From Streptomyces caelestis (lineage in GTDB: Bacteria; Actinomycetota; Actinomycetes; Streptomycetales; Streptomycetaceae), in NCBI RefSeq assembly GCF_001279005.1, contig NZ_LGCN01000051.1, positions 62,001-126,000 on the forward strand: a stretch of DNA of 64,000 nucleotides. Reading direction: 5' to 3'. Below the pieces are notes generated by a model that saw only the letters and a program-made list of their open reading frames with translations, had not been told where the DNA came from and ran no database searches. A program made the translations under genes and the position numbers. Shown in pieces: positions 34,446-42,593 of this stretch (position 1 is the first letter of the stretch; each line of letters begins with the position of its first letter).

Positions 34446-34610
34446 TCAGCGTTCTTCGCGGAAGTCGACGTGGCGCCGGGCGATCGGGTCGTACGTGCGC
34501 AGCACCATGCGGTCGGGGTCGTTACGGCGGTTCTTGCGGGTGACGTACGTGCAGCCGGTTCCCGCCGTGGAGCGGAGCTTGATGACCGGGCGTGCCTCGG
34601 TGCGTGCCAC
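34446..34610 (-). CDS. rpmG: ribosomal protein L33, zinc-independent (C-) paralogue
   Basis: The 54-aa protein has the L33 pattern ([27 protein letters not shown]) but only one Cys, without the two CxxC pairs of the zinc form. Such paralogues replace the zinc form during zinc starvation, freeing zinc from ribosomes. GTG 34610 is 7 nt after a CATACT -10 box (34618-34623), with the Zur box immediately behind it. Confidence 0.9.
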   Translation of the reverse strand: MARTEARPVIKLRSTAGTGCTYVTRKNRRNDPDRMVLRTYDPIARRHVDFREER

Positions 34611-34623
34611 GAGGGTTAGTATG

Positions 34624-34638
34624 TGGAAACGATTTCCA
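34624..34638. promoter_or_regulatory. Zur box between rpmG and rpmB
   Basis: TGGAAACGATTTCCA is a near-perfect 15-bp palindrome matching the actinobacterial Zur box. It abuts the rpmG -10 box (34618-34623) on one side and would cover the -35 region of rpmB on the other, so it can control both divergent ribosomal protein transcripts. Confidence 0.85.
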
Positions 34639-34678
34639 TTACCAAAAACTGACCGTCCGACGAGAGGTAGGTAAGACC

Positions 34679-34915
34679 TTGTCCGCCCACTGTCAACTGA
34701 CCGGCGCTCAGCCGGGTTTCGGCAACACCATCTCCCACTCGCATCGGCGCACCTCGCGCCGCTTCGACCCCAACATCCAGCGCAAGCGTTACTGGCTCCC
34801 CAGCGAAGGGCGGTACGTCCGGCTGACGCTCAGCGCGAAGGCGATCAAGACGGTCGACAGCATCGGCATCGAGGCCGCCGTGGCCCGCATCCGCGCCCGA
34901 GGGGGGAAGGTCTGA
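34679..34915 (+). CDS. rpmB: ribosomal protein L28, zinc-independent paralogue
   Basis: The 78-aa protein is L28 ([19 protein letters not shown], K-R-Y-W-L-P) without CxxC zinc pairs. The start is TTG 34679, with GAGAGG 10-15 nt upstream; no other start retains the family N-terminus. The stop overlaps the rpsN ATG by one base (TGATG). The Zur box at 34624 lies upstream. Confidence 0.9.
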   Translation: MSAHCQLTGAQPGFGNTISHSHRRTSRRFDPNIQRKRYWLPSEGRYVRLTLSAKAIKTVDSIGIEAAVARIRARGGKV

Positions 34916-35220
34916 TGGCCAAGAAGAGCAAGATCGCGCAGAACGAGAAGCGCAAGGCGACCGTCGAGCGGTACGCGGCCCGCCGTGCGGAGCTGAAGGA
35001 GATCATCCGCCGGCCGTCCTCCACCGGCGCCGAACACCGGGCCGCCGTGGAGGAACTGCGGCGCCAGCCCCGCAACGCGAGCGCTACCCGAGTGCGCAAC
35101 CGGGACAGCGTGGACGGGCGGCCGCGCGGTCACCTTCGGAAGTTCGGCCTGTCGCGCGTCCGCGTGCGTGAGCAGGCCCATGCCGGCTTCCTGCCCGGGG
35201 TCACCAAGTCCTCCTGGTAG
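34915..35220 (+). CDS. rpsN: ribosomal protein S14, zinc-independent paralogue
   Basis: The 101-aa long-form S14 begins [13 protein letters not shown] and ends with R-K-F-G-L-S-R and [11 protein letters not shown]. It has no cysteine, unlike the short zinc-binding S14. It is co-translated with L28 and belongs to the same zinc-starvation transcript, which ends at a strong hairpin 29 nt further on. Confidence 0.92.
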   Translation: MAKKSKIAQNEKRKATVERYAARRAELKEIIRRPSSTGAEHRAAVEELRRQPRNASATRVRNRDSVDGRPRGHLRKFGLSRVRVREQAHAGFLPGVTKSSW

Positions 35221-35248
35221 CCGCCCGCTCGCACAACAGGAGGAGAAT

Positions 35249-35278
35249 CCGGCCGTGACTCGGCGCAGTCACGGCCGG
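35249..35278. terminator. hairpin terminator between rpsN and the methyltransferase relic
   Basis: A perfect 12-bp stem CCGGCCGTGACT / AGTCACGGCCGG with a 6-nt loop. It lies between convergent transcripts and can serve both. Confidence 0.8.
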
Positions 35279-35306
35279 AACCGGCCGCGGAGCGTGCCTG
35301 CGGACG

Positions 35307-36153
35307 TCAGGGCAGGCGCAGGAGGCTGAGCCGGTGGCCATCGGCCTGGGGAGTCGCTGCGCGGCGATCGCGGGCACCAACTGTCGGCAGGAGCGCGGCA
35401 GCTGAGCCACCAAGGGCTCGGGAAGGCCGGCGAGGGTGTGTGACGCCGGCACGCGTGCACCCGGCCGCCAGTCGGCCAGTTGGGCAGGGTCGGGGCAGTG
35501 CCGGTGCATGCGGGCCGCGACCTTGCCGAGGGCGTCGTGCTGTTCCTGGGCGTCGAAGAAACCGGGGCCGGCCGTGTCGAGGGCCGGCAGAGCGCCCGGG
35601 AAGCGGTCGGCGAGGAGGTCGATGACCCCGCGCACGTCGGGTTCGTGCAGGTAGGGCAGTACGGCCTCCGCGGCGAGCAGGTGTGGCCCGGTGGTGTGCG
35701 AGGCCGCCTTCACGGCCCATGCCTCGTCCGTCACCGAGGCCGCGATCACCGTCCGCCGAGGGGCTGTCCGTGAAGAAGTCTTGGCGCAGGCCGATCACAT
35801 CGGGCAGGCCGAGGTCGAACCACCGGGCGCGGTTGTTGTCGACACGTGCGTGGCGGGTGTTGAGTCCGGTGCCGATCTCGACCGCGGTGGCGTCGGGGTG
35901 CGGACAGGGAGTCCGCCACCCACCGGTCGAGGAGGAGGGTGTGCAGCAGCGCGCCGGTGAGGCTCGGGAGGTCGTCGAAGCGTTCGAAGCCGCAGTCGAT
36001 CGAGGCGACGATCCCTTCGGCCCGTGCGCCCCTCGGAAGCGCGTGTTCCTCGCGGTTCTCCACGGCGCGGGCATACGGCGGTACGAGGAGGGTCTCCTGC
36101 ACCGTCCCCGGGCGCGGCTTCTTCCTGTCGTCCATGAGCGGCTTCTCTGACAC
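35307..36153 (-). pseudogene. class I SAM methyltransferase (LCMT/TcmP-like), frameshifted
   Basis: Homologous sequence is spread over three frames. The first runs from GTG 36153 (V-S-E-K-P-L-M-D-D) to L-L-D-R-W-V-A-D-S-L near 35905. The next holds the SAM region A-V-E-I-G-T-G-L-N-T-R to D-F-F-T-D-S-P near 35765. The third runs from V-I-A-A-S-V-T-D-E-A-W onward. The likely end, H-R-L-S-L-L-R-L-P, needs one more shift. Single-base insertions explain the first two breaks. It follows cobW on the same strand, so it was part of that zinc-responsive operon. Confidence 0.7.
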
Positions 36154-36220
36154 AAGTGTGTACCGGGCCGGACGGTGCCGTGGCTGCGACCACCGCCCGG
36201 CCCGGAGTTTCAGTGCCTCG

Positions 36221-37396
36221 TCACCGTGGCGAGGGGGCGTACTCGTGCGCGCAGCTCTCGTCGAGACCGTAGGTGTCCCAGGCAGGGAAGGGGTCGGAAG
36301 CGGGCAGGGCTTCGCCTTCCTGCATGAGGCAGCCGGTCAGGGCCGCCCGCAACGGCTCCGCATCCAGATGGGTCCCGATGAAGACGAGTTCCTGCGCATG
36401 AGGACTGTCGGTGTCACGGGCAGAGGAAGGCTCGAAGCGCGCCACCGAACCGGCCTGTGACCACAGCCCCGTCACACGGGGCCGGCTGGCGAGGGTGAAG
36501 AAGCCCTTGGACCTGAGAACCTGCCCGTAGGCGCCGCTGTCCAGAGCCTCCGTCACGAACGTCCACAACCGCCAGGGGTGGAAGGGCCTTCCGGAGCGGA
36601 AGACGGTCGACGAGATGCCGTACTCCTCCGTCTCGGGAACGTGGTCGCCGTTGAGTTCCCTGACCCACCCCGGGGCCTGCTGTGCGCGCTCCAGGTCGAA
36701 GCGGCCGGCACCCAGGACCTCGCCGACCGGCACACGGCCTCGTACGGCCGGCACCACGCGGGCGGCGGGGTTGAACCGTGCCAAGGTGGCCCGGAGCCGG
36801 TCGGCGGACGCGGCGTCGACGAGGTCGAGCTTGTTGAGGACGATGACGTCGGCGAACTCGACCTGGTCCATCAGCAGGTCGCTGACCGTGCGTTCGTCGT
36901 CCTCGTACTGGTCCAGGCCCCGTTCGGTCAGTTCGTCGCCGCAGGCCAGCTCGGGCAGGAAGTTGGCGGCGTCCACGACCGTGATCATCGTGTCCAGCCG
37001 GGCCACATCGCCGAGGGTCGCGCCGTCGTCGCGGGCGAAGGCGAAGGTGGCGGCCACCGGCATGGGCTCGGAGATGCCGGAGGACTCGATGAGGAGGTGG
37101 TCGAAGCGCCCCTCGCGCGCCAGGCGGTCGACTTCCTCCAGCAGGTCGTCGCGCAGGGTGCAGCAGATGCACCCGTTGGTCATCTCGACCAGGCGTTCCT
37201 CGGTGCGGGACAAAGCGGCCCCGCCGCCGCGCACGAGGGCGGCGTCGATGTTGACCTCGCTCATGTCGTTGACGATGACGGCGACACGCAGGCCCTCGCG
37301 GTTGCCGAGGACGTGGTTGAGCAGGGTGGTCTTGCCGGCGCCGAGGAAGCCCGACAGGACGGTGACGGGAAGGCGCGGCGAGGGGGCGTGGGTCAT
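36221..37396 (-). CDS. CobW/COG0523 family GTPase, probable zinc metallochaperone
   Basis: The 391-aa P-loop GTPase has Walker [10 protein letters not shown] near residue 16, the metal-binding G-C-I-C-C-T-L (CxCC) near 76, N-K-L-D near 190 and a C-terminal CobW domain with a short His/Glu-containing tail. Zur-controlled members (YciC/ZigA/ZagA) are thought to deliver zinc to essential enzymes under starvation. It lies 7 nt downstream of Cys-free rpmF and shares its Zur-box promoter. Confidence 0.88.
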   Translation of the reverse strand: MTHAPSPRLPVTVLSGFLGAGKTTLLNHVLGNREGLRVAVIVNDMSEVNIDAALVRGGGAALSRTEERLVEMTNGCICCTLRDDLLEEVDRLAREGRFDHLLIESSGISEPMPVAATFAFARDDGATLGDVARLDTMITVVDAANFLPELACGDELTERGLDQYEDDERTVSDLLMDQVEFADVIVLNKLDLVDAASADRLRATLARFNPAARVVPAVRGRVPVGEVLGAGRFDLERAQQAPGWVRELNGDHVPETEEYGISSTVFRSGRPFHPWRLWTFVTEALDSGAYGQVLRSKGFFTLASRPRVTGLWSQAGSVARFEPSSARDTDSPHAQELVFIGTHLDAEPLRAALTGCLMQEGEALPASDPFPAWDTYGLDESCAHEYAPSPR

Positions 37397-37403
37397 GCCG
37401 GCG

Positions 37404-37574
37404 TCAGCCTTCGGGGCGGAGCAGGCCGCGCTCGTACGCCTTGGCCAGCCGCTGGGGAACGAGGTACGGCACGCCGTCCACCGTGACCGTCACCAGCTGC
37501 GGCGTCGTGGCCTTCCACTGCGCGCGACGGTGCCGGGTGTTGCTGCGCGACATCTTGCGTTTGGGTACGGCCAT
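37404..37574 (-). CDS. rpmF: ribosomal protein L32, zinc-independent paralogue
   Basis: The 56-aa protein starts [20 protein letters not shown], the L32 signature, and has no cysteine, so the zinc ribbon is lost. ATG 37574 follows GGAGGT by 4 nt. It is the first gene of the rpmF-cobW operon behind a Zur-box-like site, and joins L33, L28 and S14 as a zinc-free ribosomal set. Confidence 0.9.
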   Translation of the reverse strand: MAVPKRKMSRSNTRHRRAQWKATTPQLVTVTVDGVPYLVPQRLAKAYERGLLRPEG

Positions 37575-37609
37575 GGGGACCTCCGGGGGGTGATCGGTGA
37601 GCGAGACGG

Positions 37610-37638
37610 ACGATACATGGAAATGGATGTCATTACCA
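37610..37638 (-). promoter_or_regulatory. Zur box and promoter of rpmF-cobW
   Basis: TGGATGTCATTACCA at 37624-37638 (reverse TGGTAATGACATCCA) matches the Zur palindrome. On the minus strand a TATCGT -10 box (37610-37615) follows 8 nt downstream, about 35 nt before the rpmF ATG. Confidence 0.7.
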
Positions 37639-37924
37639 TTTTGACGACGGCCGGACTGCCCCGAAGCAGGGCAGGCGGTGGCGACCGGGCCGAGTTTCCT
37701 GCGGACGCCTCGGAGGACCGGTGGGAACAGGGCCGGCCTGCCGTCGATGAACAGGTGCTTCCCGCACGGCGAAGGGCCGGCCGGGAAACAGCACGCCCGA
37801 CGCTGGACGTGGGTCCTGACGTGCGGCTACGGAGAAGGGCGTCGCGCAGCGACACCAGCACCTCGTCGACGGACCGAACCGGTAGCGCCGCTCCTCCTCC
37901 GGCACGGATCCGCCCATTCGGCGC
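37639..37924. other. no recognisable feature
   Basis: This 286-bp gap between the rpmF promoter and the IS110 relic contains only short overlapping frames without family character. No RNA or terminator was recognised. Confidence 0.4.
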
Positions 37925-38620
37925 GAGATCGCGCTCGGCGTGGACACGCACGGCGAAGTTCATGTCGCGGCCGTGATCTCCCTGCCGGGGAGAAGACCGG
38001 GCGCCGAGTCCTTCCCGGCGACGGCGGCCGGCTACCGTCAGCTGCTTGCCTGGGCCTGCAAGCGGGGTACGGTGAGCCGGGCCGGTGTGGAGGGCACGGG
38101 CACCTTCGGCGCGGGCCTGTCCCGTTGTCTGCTCGCGCAGCGGATTCAGGTGTTCGGAGTGAACCGGCCCGACCGGTCGGCCCGCCGACTGCTCGGGAAG
38201 TCTGACCCGCTCGATGCGCAGGCCGCCGCGCGGGCCGTGCTCAGCGGTCGCGCCCGGGCCCGGGCCAAGTCCGGCGATGGTCCCGTGCACAGCGCACGGA
38301 TGCGCAAACTCGCCAAGGACTCTGCGGTCAAGGCGATCAATCAGCTCACCGGGCAGATCAATGAGCTGACCAACGCCTGGCCCGGCTCGTCGAACGCCAC
38401 GCCCCACAGCTGCTCGTACCGGTGGGCATCGGTTCGGACGGTGCAGTCACCTTGCTGGACACCGAGGCGCCCTTCGCCGCCCTTCGCGGAGCCGGCCCCA
38501 TCGAGTACTCCTCCGGCCGTCGGCGTACGCGTCGGTTCGACCACGGCGGCGACCGGCAGGCGAGCGCGGCCCTGCACCGGATCGTGTTCACCCGGCTGCG
38601 CCACGCTCCCCGTCCCGTCC
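37925..38620 (+). mobile_element. IS110-family transposase relic, internally deleted
   Basis: The frame opens with the DEDD transposase start (I-A-L-G-V-D-T-H-G-E-V-H-V-A) and is good to D-S-A-V-K-A near 38335. It then jumps to I-N-Q-L-T-G-Q-I-N-E-L-T, skipping the normal middle. After a further frameshift near 38400 the C-terminal Tnp part continues in another frame (V-G-I-G-S-D-G-A-V-T-L-L, E-Y-S-S-G-R-R-R-T-R-R). It stops near H-R-I-V-F-T-R-L-R-H. It cannot be active. Confidence 0.8.
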
Positions 38621-38662
38621 CAGGTGGCGCGGAGGGGCATGGGGCAGTACAGGGTGGGCCCT

Positions 38663-39448
38663 TCAGCTGCGTGGCTCTTCGGGGAGGAACGTCACCTGCG
38701 GGGCGCCCGTGCGCGGATGGACGGCGACTTCCGCCGCCACTCCGTAGACCTCGGCCAGGAGCCGCGGGGTGAGGATCTCGGCGGGCGGTCCGGATGCGGT
38801 GACCTCACCGTCGTGCAGGACGTAGAGGCGGTCGCAGTAGTAGGCGGCCAGGTTGAGGTCGTGCAGGGCGAGCAGCACGGTGGCGGGCAGGCGGCGCAGG
38901 GTGCCGAGCACGGACAGCTGGTGCCGGATGTCGAGGTGGTTGGTGGGTTCGTCGAGGACGAGGAGGGTGGGCTGCTGGGCGAGGGCGCGCGCGATGAGGA
39001 CGCGCTGGCGCTCGCCGCCGGAGAGCCGGTCGAAGGGACGGTCGGCCAGGTGGACGGCGTCGACCGCGAGGAGGGCGGAGTCGATGAGTTCGGCGTCCTC
39101 GGGGGTGTCGCCGGCGAGGAGCCGTTTGTGCGGGGTGCGGCCCATGGCGACGACCTCGCGGACGGCGAGGTCGAAGTCGGCCGCCGAGTCCTGGACCACC
39201 GCCGCCACGGTGCGGGCCAGTCGCCGCACCGGCAGCGACCAGGCGTCGCCTCCGTCGACCCGGACCTGACCGGTGTCGGGTCGCAGGACGCGGTAGACGG
39301 TGCGCAGGAGGCTGGACTTGCCGCTGCCGTTGGGGCCCACGAGCCCGATGGTCTCGCCCGGGCGGGCGGTCAGGGAGACGTCGCGCACCAGATGGCGGGC
39401 TCCGGCGGTGAGCGTGACGCCGTCGACGCTCAGTTCGGTCGCGGTCAC
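38663..39448 (-). CDS. btuD: cobalamin/siderophore ABC transporter ATP-binding protein
   Basis: The 261-aa FecE/BtuD-type ATPase has Walker A G-P-N-G-S-G-K-S-S near residue 36, signature L-S-G-G-E-R-Q near 143 and Walker B L-V-L-D-E-P-T-N-H-L-D near 164. It is the last gene of a three-gene importer with 4-nt overlaps. The cobalamin riboswitch before the operon makes vitamin B12 or another corrinoid the probable cargo rather than an iron siderophore. Confidence 0.85.
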   Translation of the reverse strand: MTATELSVDGVTLTAGARHLVRDVSLTARPGETIGLVGPNGSGKSSLLRTVYRVLRPDTGQVRVDGGDAWSLPVRRLARTVAAVVQDSAADFDLAVREVVAMGRTPHKRLLAGDTPEDAELIDSALLAVDAVHLADRPFDRLSGGERQRVLIARALAQQPTLLVLDEPTNHLDIRHQLSVLGTLRRLPATVLLALHDLNLAAYYCDRLYVLHDGEVTASGPPAEILTPRLLAEVYGVAAEVAVHPRTGAPQVTFLPEEPRS

Positions 39449-40560
39449 GCCGCTCCTCGGTCGGTGCCGCGCCGGGCGTCCCGGCGCATCAGCCACAGGA
39501 AGAACGGCCCGCCGCACAGGGCCGTGAGGACGCCGACGGGTATCTCCATCGGCGCGGCGATCGTCCGTGCGGCGATGTCGGCCCAGACGAGGAAGACCGC
39601 TCCGCCGAGTGCCGCCGTCGGCAGGACCCGGCGGTGGTCGCCGCCGACGAACAGGCGCACGATGTGGGGCATCATCATGCCGACGAAGCCGATCGGTCCG
39701 GCCGCCGCGACCAGCACGCCCGTGACGAGGGAGAGCAGCACGAACAGCCGGGCGCGGAACCGGGCCACGTCCAGCCCCATCGTGGTGGCCGCCTCCTCCC
39801 CGGCCAGCAGCAGGTTCAGGTTGCGGGCCTGCGCCATGAGGACGCCGACACCGAGCAGCAGGGCCGTGCTCGGCAGCCACAGCGTGCCCCAGTTGACCCC
39901 GCCGAGGCCGCCGAGGGTCCAGGCGAGGACCGCGCGGGCCTCGTTGCCGCGGTCGGTGGCGAGCAGCAGCAGATCGAGGACCGCGGTGAGCACCGCCGCG
40001 ATCGCCACCCCGGACAGCACCAGCCGCGACGAGGTGATGCGTCCGCCGGTGCGGGCGGTGGCGTACACGAGCAGGAGCGCGCCCAGGGCGCCCACGAAGG
40101 CGGCCACCGACAGGGAGAGCGGCCCGAAGAGGGTGACCCCGAACACGATCACCGAGACCGCGCCGAGCGATGCCCCCGAGGAGACGCCGAGCAGGTACGG
40201 CTCGGCGAGCGGGTTGCGCACCAGGGCCTGCAGCGCGGTGCCGATCACCGCCAGGCCGGCGCCGGTGACCGCACCGAGCAGCACCCGCGGCGCCCGCACG
40301 TCCACCACGATGGTCTCCCGGGCCCGCGACCAGCCCGGATCATGCCAGTCGGCGCCCAGCGCGTGCGTCACGATGCCCCACACCTGGCCGGGCGGCACGT
40401 GCACGGAGCCGATTGCGAGGCCCGCGGTCGCGGAGACGAGGAGGAGGGCGGTGAGGACCAGCAGCGTGACGGCCGGCCGCGTACGGCCTGTTCCCGACCC
40501 GGTGGCCTTCCGCCGTCGAACCGTCCGCTCGGTGGACGCGTCGGTGACGGCCTGGGTCAC
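39445..40560 (-). CDS. btuC: cobalamin/siderophore ABC transporter permease (FecCD family)
   Basis: The 371-aa protein has about 10 hydrophobic segments and the FecCD-family motifs R-A-P-R-V-L-L-G-A near residue 90, G-x-x-x-Q-A-L-V-R-N-P-L-A-E-P near 110 and G-P-I-G-F-V-G-M-M-M-P-H near 300, which contact the ATPase. GTG 40560 overlaps the btuF-like stop by 4 nt. It should form the dimeric B12 channel. Confidence 0.87.
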   Translation of the reverse strand: MTQAVTDASTERTVRRRKATGSGTGRTRPAVTLLVLTALLLVSATAGLAIGSVHVPPGQVWGIVTHALGADWHDPGWSRARETIVVDVRAPRVLLGAVTGAGLAVIGTALQALVRNPLAEPYLLGVSSGASLGAVSVIVFGVTLFGPLSLSVAAFVGALGALLLVYATARTGGRITSSRLVLSGVAIAAVLTAVLDLLLLATDRGNEARAVLAWTLGGLGGVNWGTLWLPSTALLLGVGVLMAQARNLNLLLAGEEAATTMGLDVARFRARLFVLLSLVTGVLVAAAGPIGFVGMMMPHIVRLFVGGDHRRVLPTAALGGAVFLVWADIAARTIAAPMEIPVGVLTALCGGPFFLWLMRRDARRGTDRGAA

Positions 40561-41582
40561 CGGAAGCTCTCGGGATGCAGCCCGCGGGCCAGGTCCTCGA
40601 CCGCGTAGGCCGAGCGGATGCCGACCAGGGTGGCGGTCAGCGGCAGGACGACGAACCGCTTGTTCCTGACGGCGGGCACGTCGGCGAGCGCGGGCTGGGA
40701 GAGCAGGAACGTCTTCTTCTCCTCCACGCTTCCGGCGTCCGCGTAGTCGTAGACGGCGATGACTTCCGGCTTGCGCGCGACGACCTGCTCCCAGGAGACG
40801 TCGCCGAAGACGTCGTCGAGGTCGGCGAAGACGTTCTCGCCGCCGGCCAGCCGGATCAGTTCGGTGCCCAGGCTCTTGCCGCCCGCGGTGAAGGCGCTCT
40901 TGTCGCCGCTGTCGTAGACGAAGACGGGCACCTCGGGCTCGCCCGCGACCTCGGCGGCGGCCCTGCCGACGCGGCCCTCGAGGTCCGCGACCAGCTCGTC
41001 GGCCCGGTCCGGGACACCGAAGACCTCGCCGATGGTGCGGATCTCGTCATAGGTGTCCTCCATCGTCACCCGCTTCTTGCCGCAGTACTCACGGTTGAGG
41101 TAGGTGTCGATGCCGGCGTCGGCGAACGCCTTGCGGGAGCGGCCCTCGTTCTCGGCGAAGGCGCTGCCGTAGCCGCCGTAGACGAAGTCGGGTTCGGCGT
41201 CCAGGATCTTCTCGAACGACGGCTCCTTCTTCGCCAGTTCGGGGATCGCCTCGTAGTTCTTCCTCAGCTCGGGCAGGACGGCGGAGTCGGGGAAGGCCGT
41301 GCCGACCATGCGCTCCTTCAGACCGAGGGCGAGCATGAGTTCCGCCGGGTGCTGGTGGATGGTGACCACCCGCGACGGCGGCCTGTCGTACGTCGTCCTC
41401 ACGCCGCAGTTGTCGATGGTGACCGGAAAGCCCGCGGGCACGGCAGCGGTGGCCTTCGCGTCCTTGCCGCTCTCGTCGGACGCACCACAGCCGGTGGTCA
41501 GCAGCACTGACGACAGTGCCACGGCAGCGGCCGTGGCACGAAGGAACCCGCGCGTGCGGGCAGGGGTGAGCAAAGGGGACAC
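40557..41582 (-). CDS. btuF: cobalamin/siderophore ABC transporter substrate-binding lipoprotein
   Basis: The 341-aa protein has a lipoprotein signal (L-L-T-T-G-C-G near residue 31) and a class III helical-backbone binding fold with R-V-V-T-I-H-Q-H-P-A-E near 77, and paired Glu residues expected to meet the permease. GTG 41582 is chosen because AGGAGG lies upstream and the signal peptide then begins normally; the longer open frame would run through the riboswitch. B12 specificity is inferred from the riboswitch. Confidence 0.85.
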   Translation of the reverse strand: MSPLLTPARTRGFLRATAAAVALSSVLLTTGCGASDESGKDAKATAAVPAGFPVTIDNCGVRTTYDRPPSRVVTIHQHPAELMLALGLKERMVGTAFPDSAVLPELRKNYEAIPELAKKEPSFEKILDAEPDFVYGGYGSAFAENEGRSRKAFADAGIDTYLNREYCGKKRVTMEDTYDEIRTIGEVFGVPDRADELVADLEGRVGRAAAEVAGEPEVPVFVYDSGDKSAFTAGGKSLGTELIRLAGGENVFADLDDVFGDVSWEQVVARKPEVIAVYDYADAGSVEEKKTFLLSQPALADVPAVRNKRFVVLPLTATLVGIRSAYAVEDLARGLHPESFR

Positions 41583-41625
41583 GTGAAGCCTCCTGGAGTC
41601 CGCGCTCCTCGGATCGGGCCCGCGA

Positions 41626-41775
41626 CGGACCAGTGTCCTGACTCCCGGATCGACGTTCCCTCCGCCTTCCCGCGCGGTGCGCAGTGGCATGTCGGAGGGG
41701 CGCTCCCCGGTCACAGTGGCGGGACCGTGCCGGATTCGCACCGGCTTCCTGTCTCCCGTCGCGGCGATGACCAGG
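41626..41775 (-). promoter_or_regulatory. cobalamin riboswitch upstream of btuFCD
   Basis: On the minus strand the conserved blocks appear in order: GGAAGCCGGTGCGAATCC, GGTCCCGCCACTGTGA, GCCACTGC, GGGAAGGCGG and the B12-box-like GAGTCAGGACACTGG. The btuF ribosome site follows about 30 nt later, so translational or transcriptional shut-off by adenosylcobalamin is expected. Confidence 0.93.
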
Positions 41776-41843
41776 TGATCCTACGTTCCCCCGAGCCGAC
41801 GGCAAAAGGGCGTGCGGACCCGGCCGCACGCCCCGCGCCTCCT

Positions 41844-42593
41844 TCACGCTTCGCGGACCGCCCGAAGGACGAGCCGCTCGGCACTCTCGTCGTAGGGGCG
41901 CCCGTCGAACCCGCCGAAGACCTCCACGCGGCCGAACCCCGCCTCCTCGGCCATCCGCCGCAGCTCCACCGCGCTGTACACGAACCAGGTCAGGGTGGCC
42001 CGCGTCACCCGCTCGCCCCGGACCAGCACCCACTCGCTGCGCAGCCGCGCCCACTCGTCCAGCACGGTGTCGGTCTGCACCATCAGGTCGTCGCCCCGCC
42101 GCACCACCTTGGGCGGGGTGACCCTGCGGGCCAGGAGCTCCTTCCCGGCGAGGTCCAGGACGAGCGTGCCGCCGGGCGCCAGGCAGGTGTGCATGGTGCG
42201 CAACATGCGCGCGTTGTCGGCGGGATCCTCGAAGTACCCGAAGGAGGTGAACATGTTGAGGACGACGTCGAAGCCGCCCGGTGCCTCGTACTCGCGCGCG
42301 TCGGCCCGCACGTACGTCACCTCGGCGCCGGCGTCGGCCGATCGCTTGCGTGCCCGGTCCAGCATGGCCGGGCTCAGGTCCACTCCGGTCACGCGGTGGC
42401 CGCGACGGGCGAGCGGCACGGTGAACACCCCCGGCCCGCAGCACAGGTCCAGCACGCGCGACCTCTCGGGGAAAGCCAGCAAGGGGGAGGTGTCGAGCAG
42501 TTCCTCGGCCTGCTCGTGGCGCTGCTCGGAGAAGAGGAAGTCGTGGAACTCGGTCCAGAAGTCATCGTCCTGGAATCCGCCCGTCCGTGTCAT
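41844..42593 (-). CDS. class I SAM-dependent methyltransferase (last gene of the B12-regulated operon)
   Basis: The 249-aa protein has the SAM motif L-D-L-C-C-G-P-G near residue 50, G-V-D-L-S near 73 and L-A-P-G-G-T-L near 140. It starts 32 nt inside the MFS gene, so it is translationally coupled and belongs to the riboswitch operon, although it also lies just before the btuFCD riboswitch. It probably methylates the small-molecule product of the operon. The substrate is unknown. Confidence 0.83.
   Translation of the reverse strand: MTRTGGFQDDDFWTEFHDFLFSEQRHEQAEELLDTSPLLAFPERSRVLDLCCGPGVFTVPLARRGHRVTGVDLSPAMLDRARKRSADAGAEVTYVRADAREYEAPGGFDVVLNMFTSFGYFEDPADNARMLRTMHTCLAPGGTLVLDLAGKELLARRVTPPKVVRRGDDLMVQTDTVLDEWARLRSEWVLVRGERVTRATLTWFVYSAVELRRMAEEAGFGRVEVFGGFDGRPYDESAERLVLRAVREA

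Noticed and set aside
38663..41582. Iron-siderophore importer
   Set aside because: The protein families allow it, but the cobalamin riboswitch directly before the operon makes corrinoid import more likely; no iron-box-type operator was seen.
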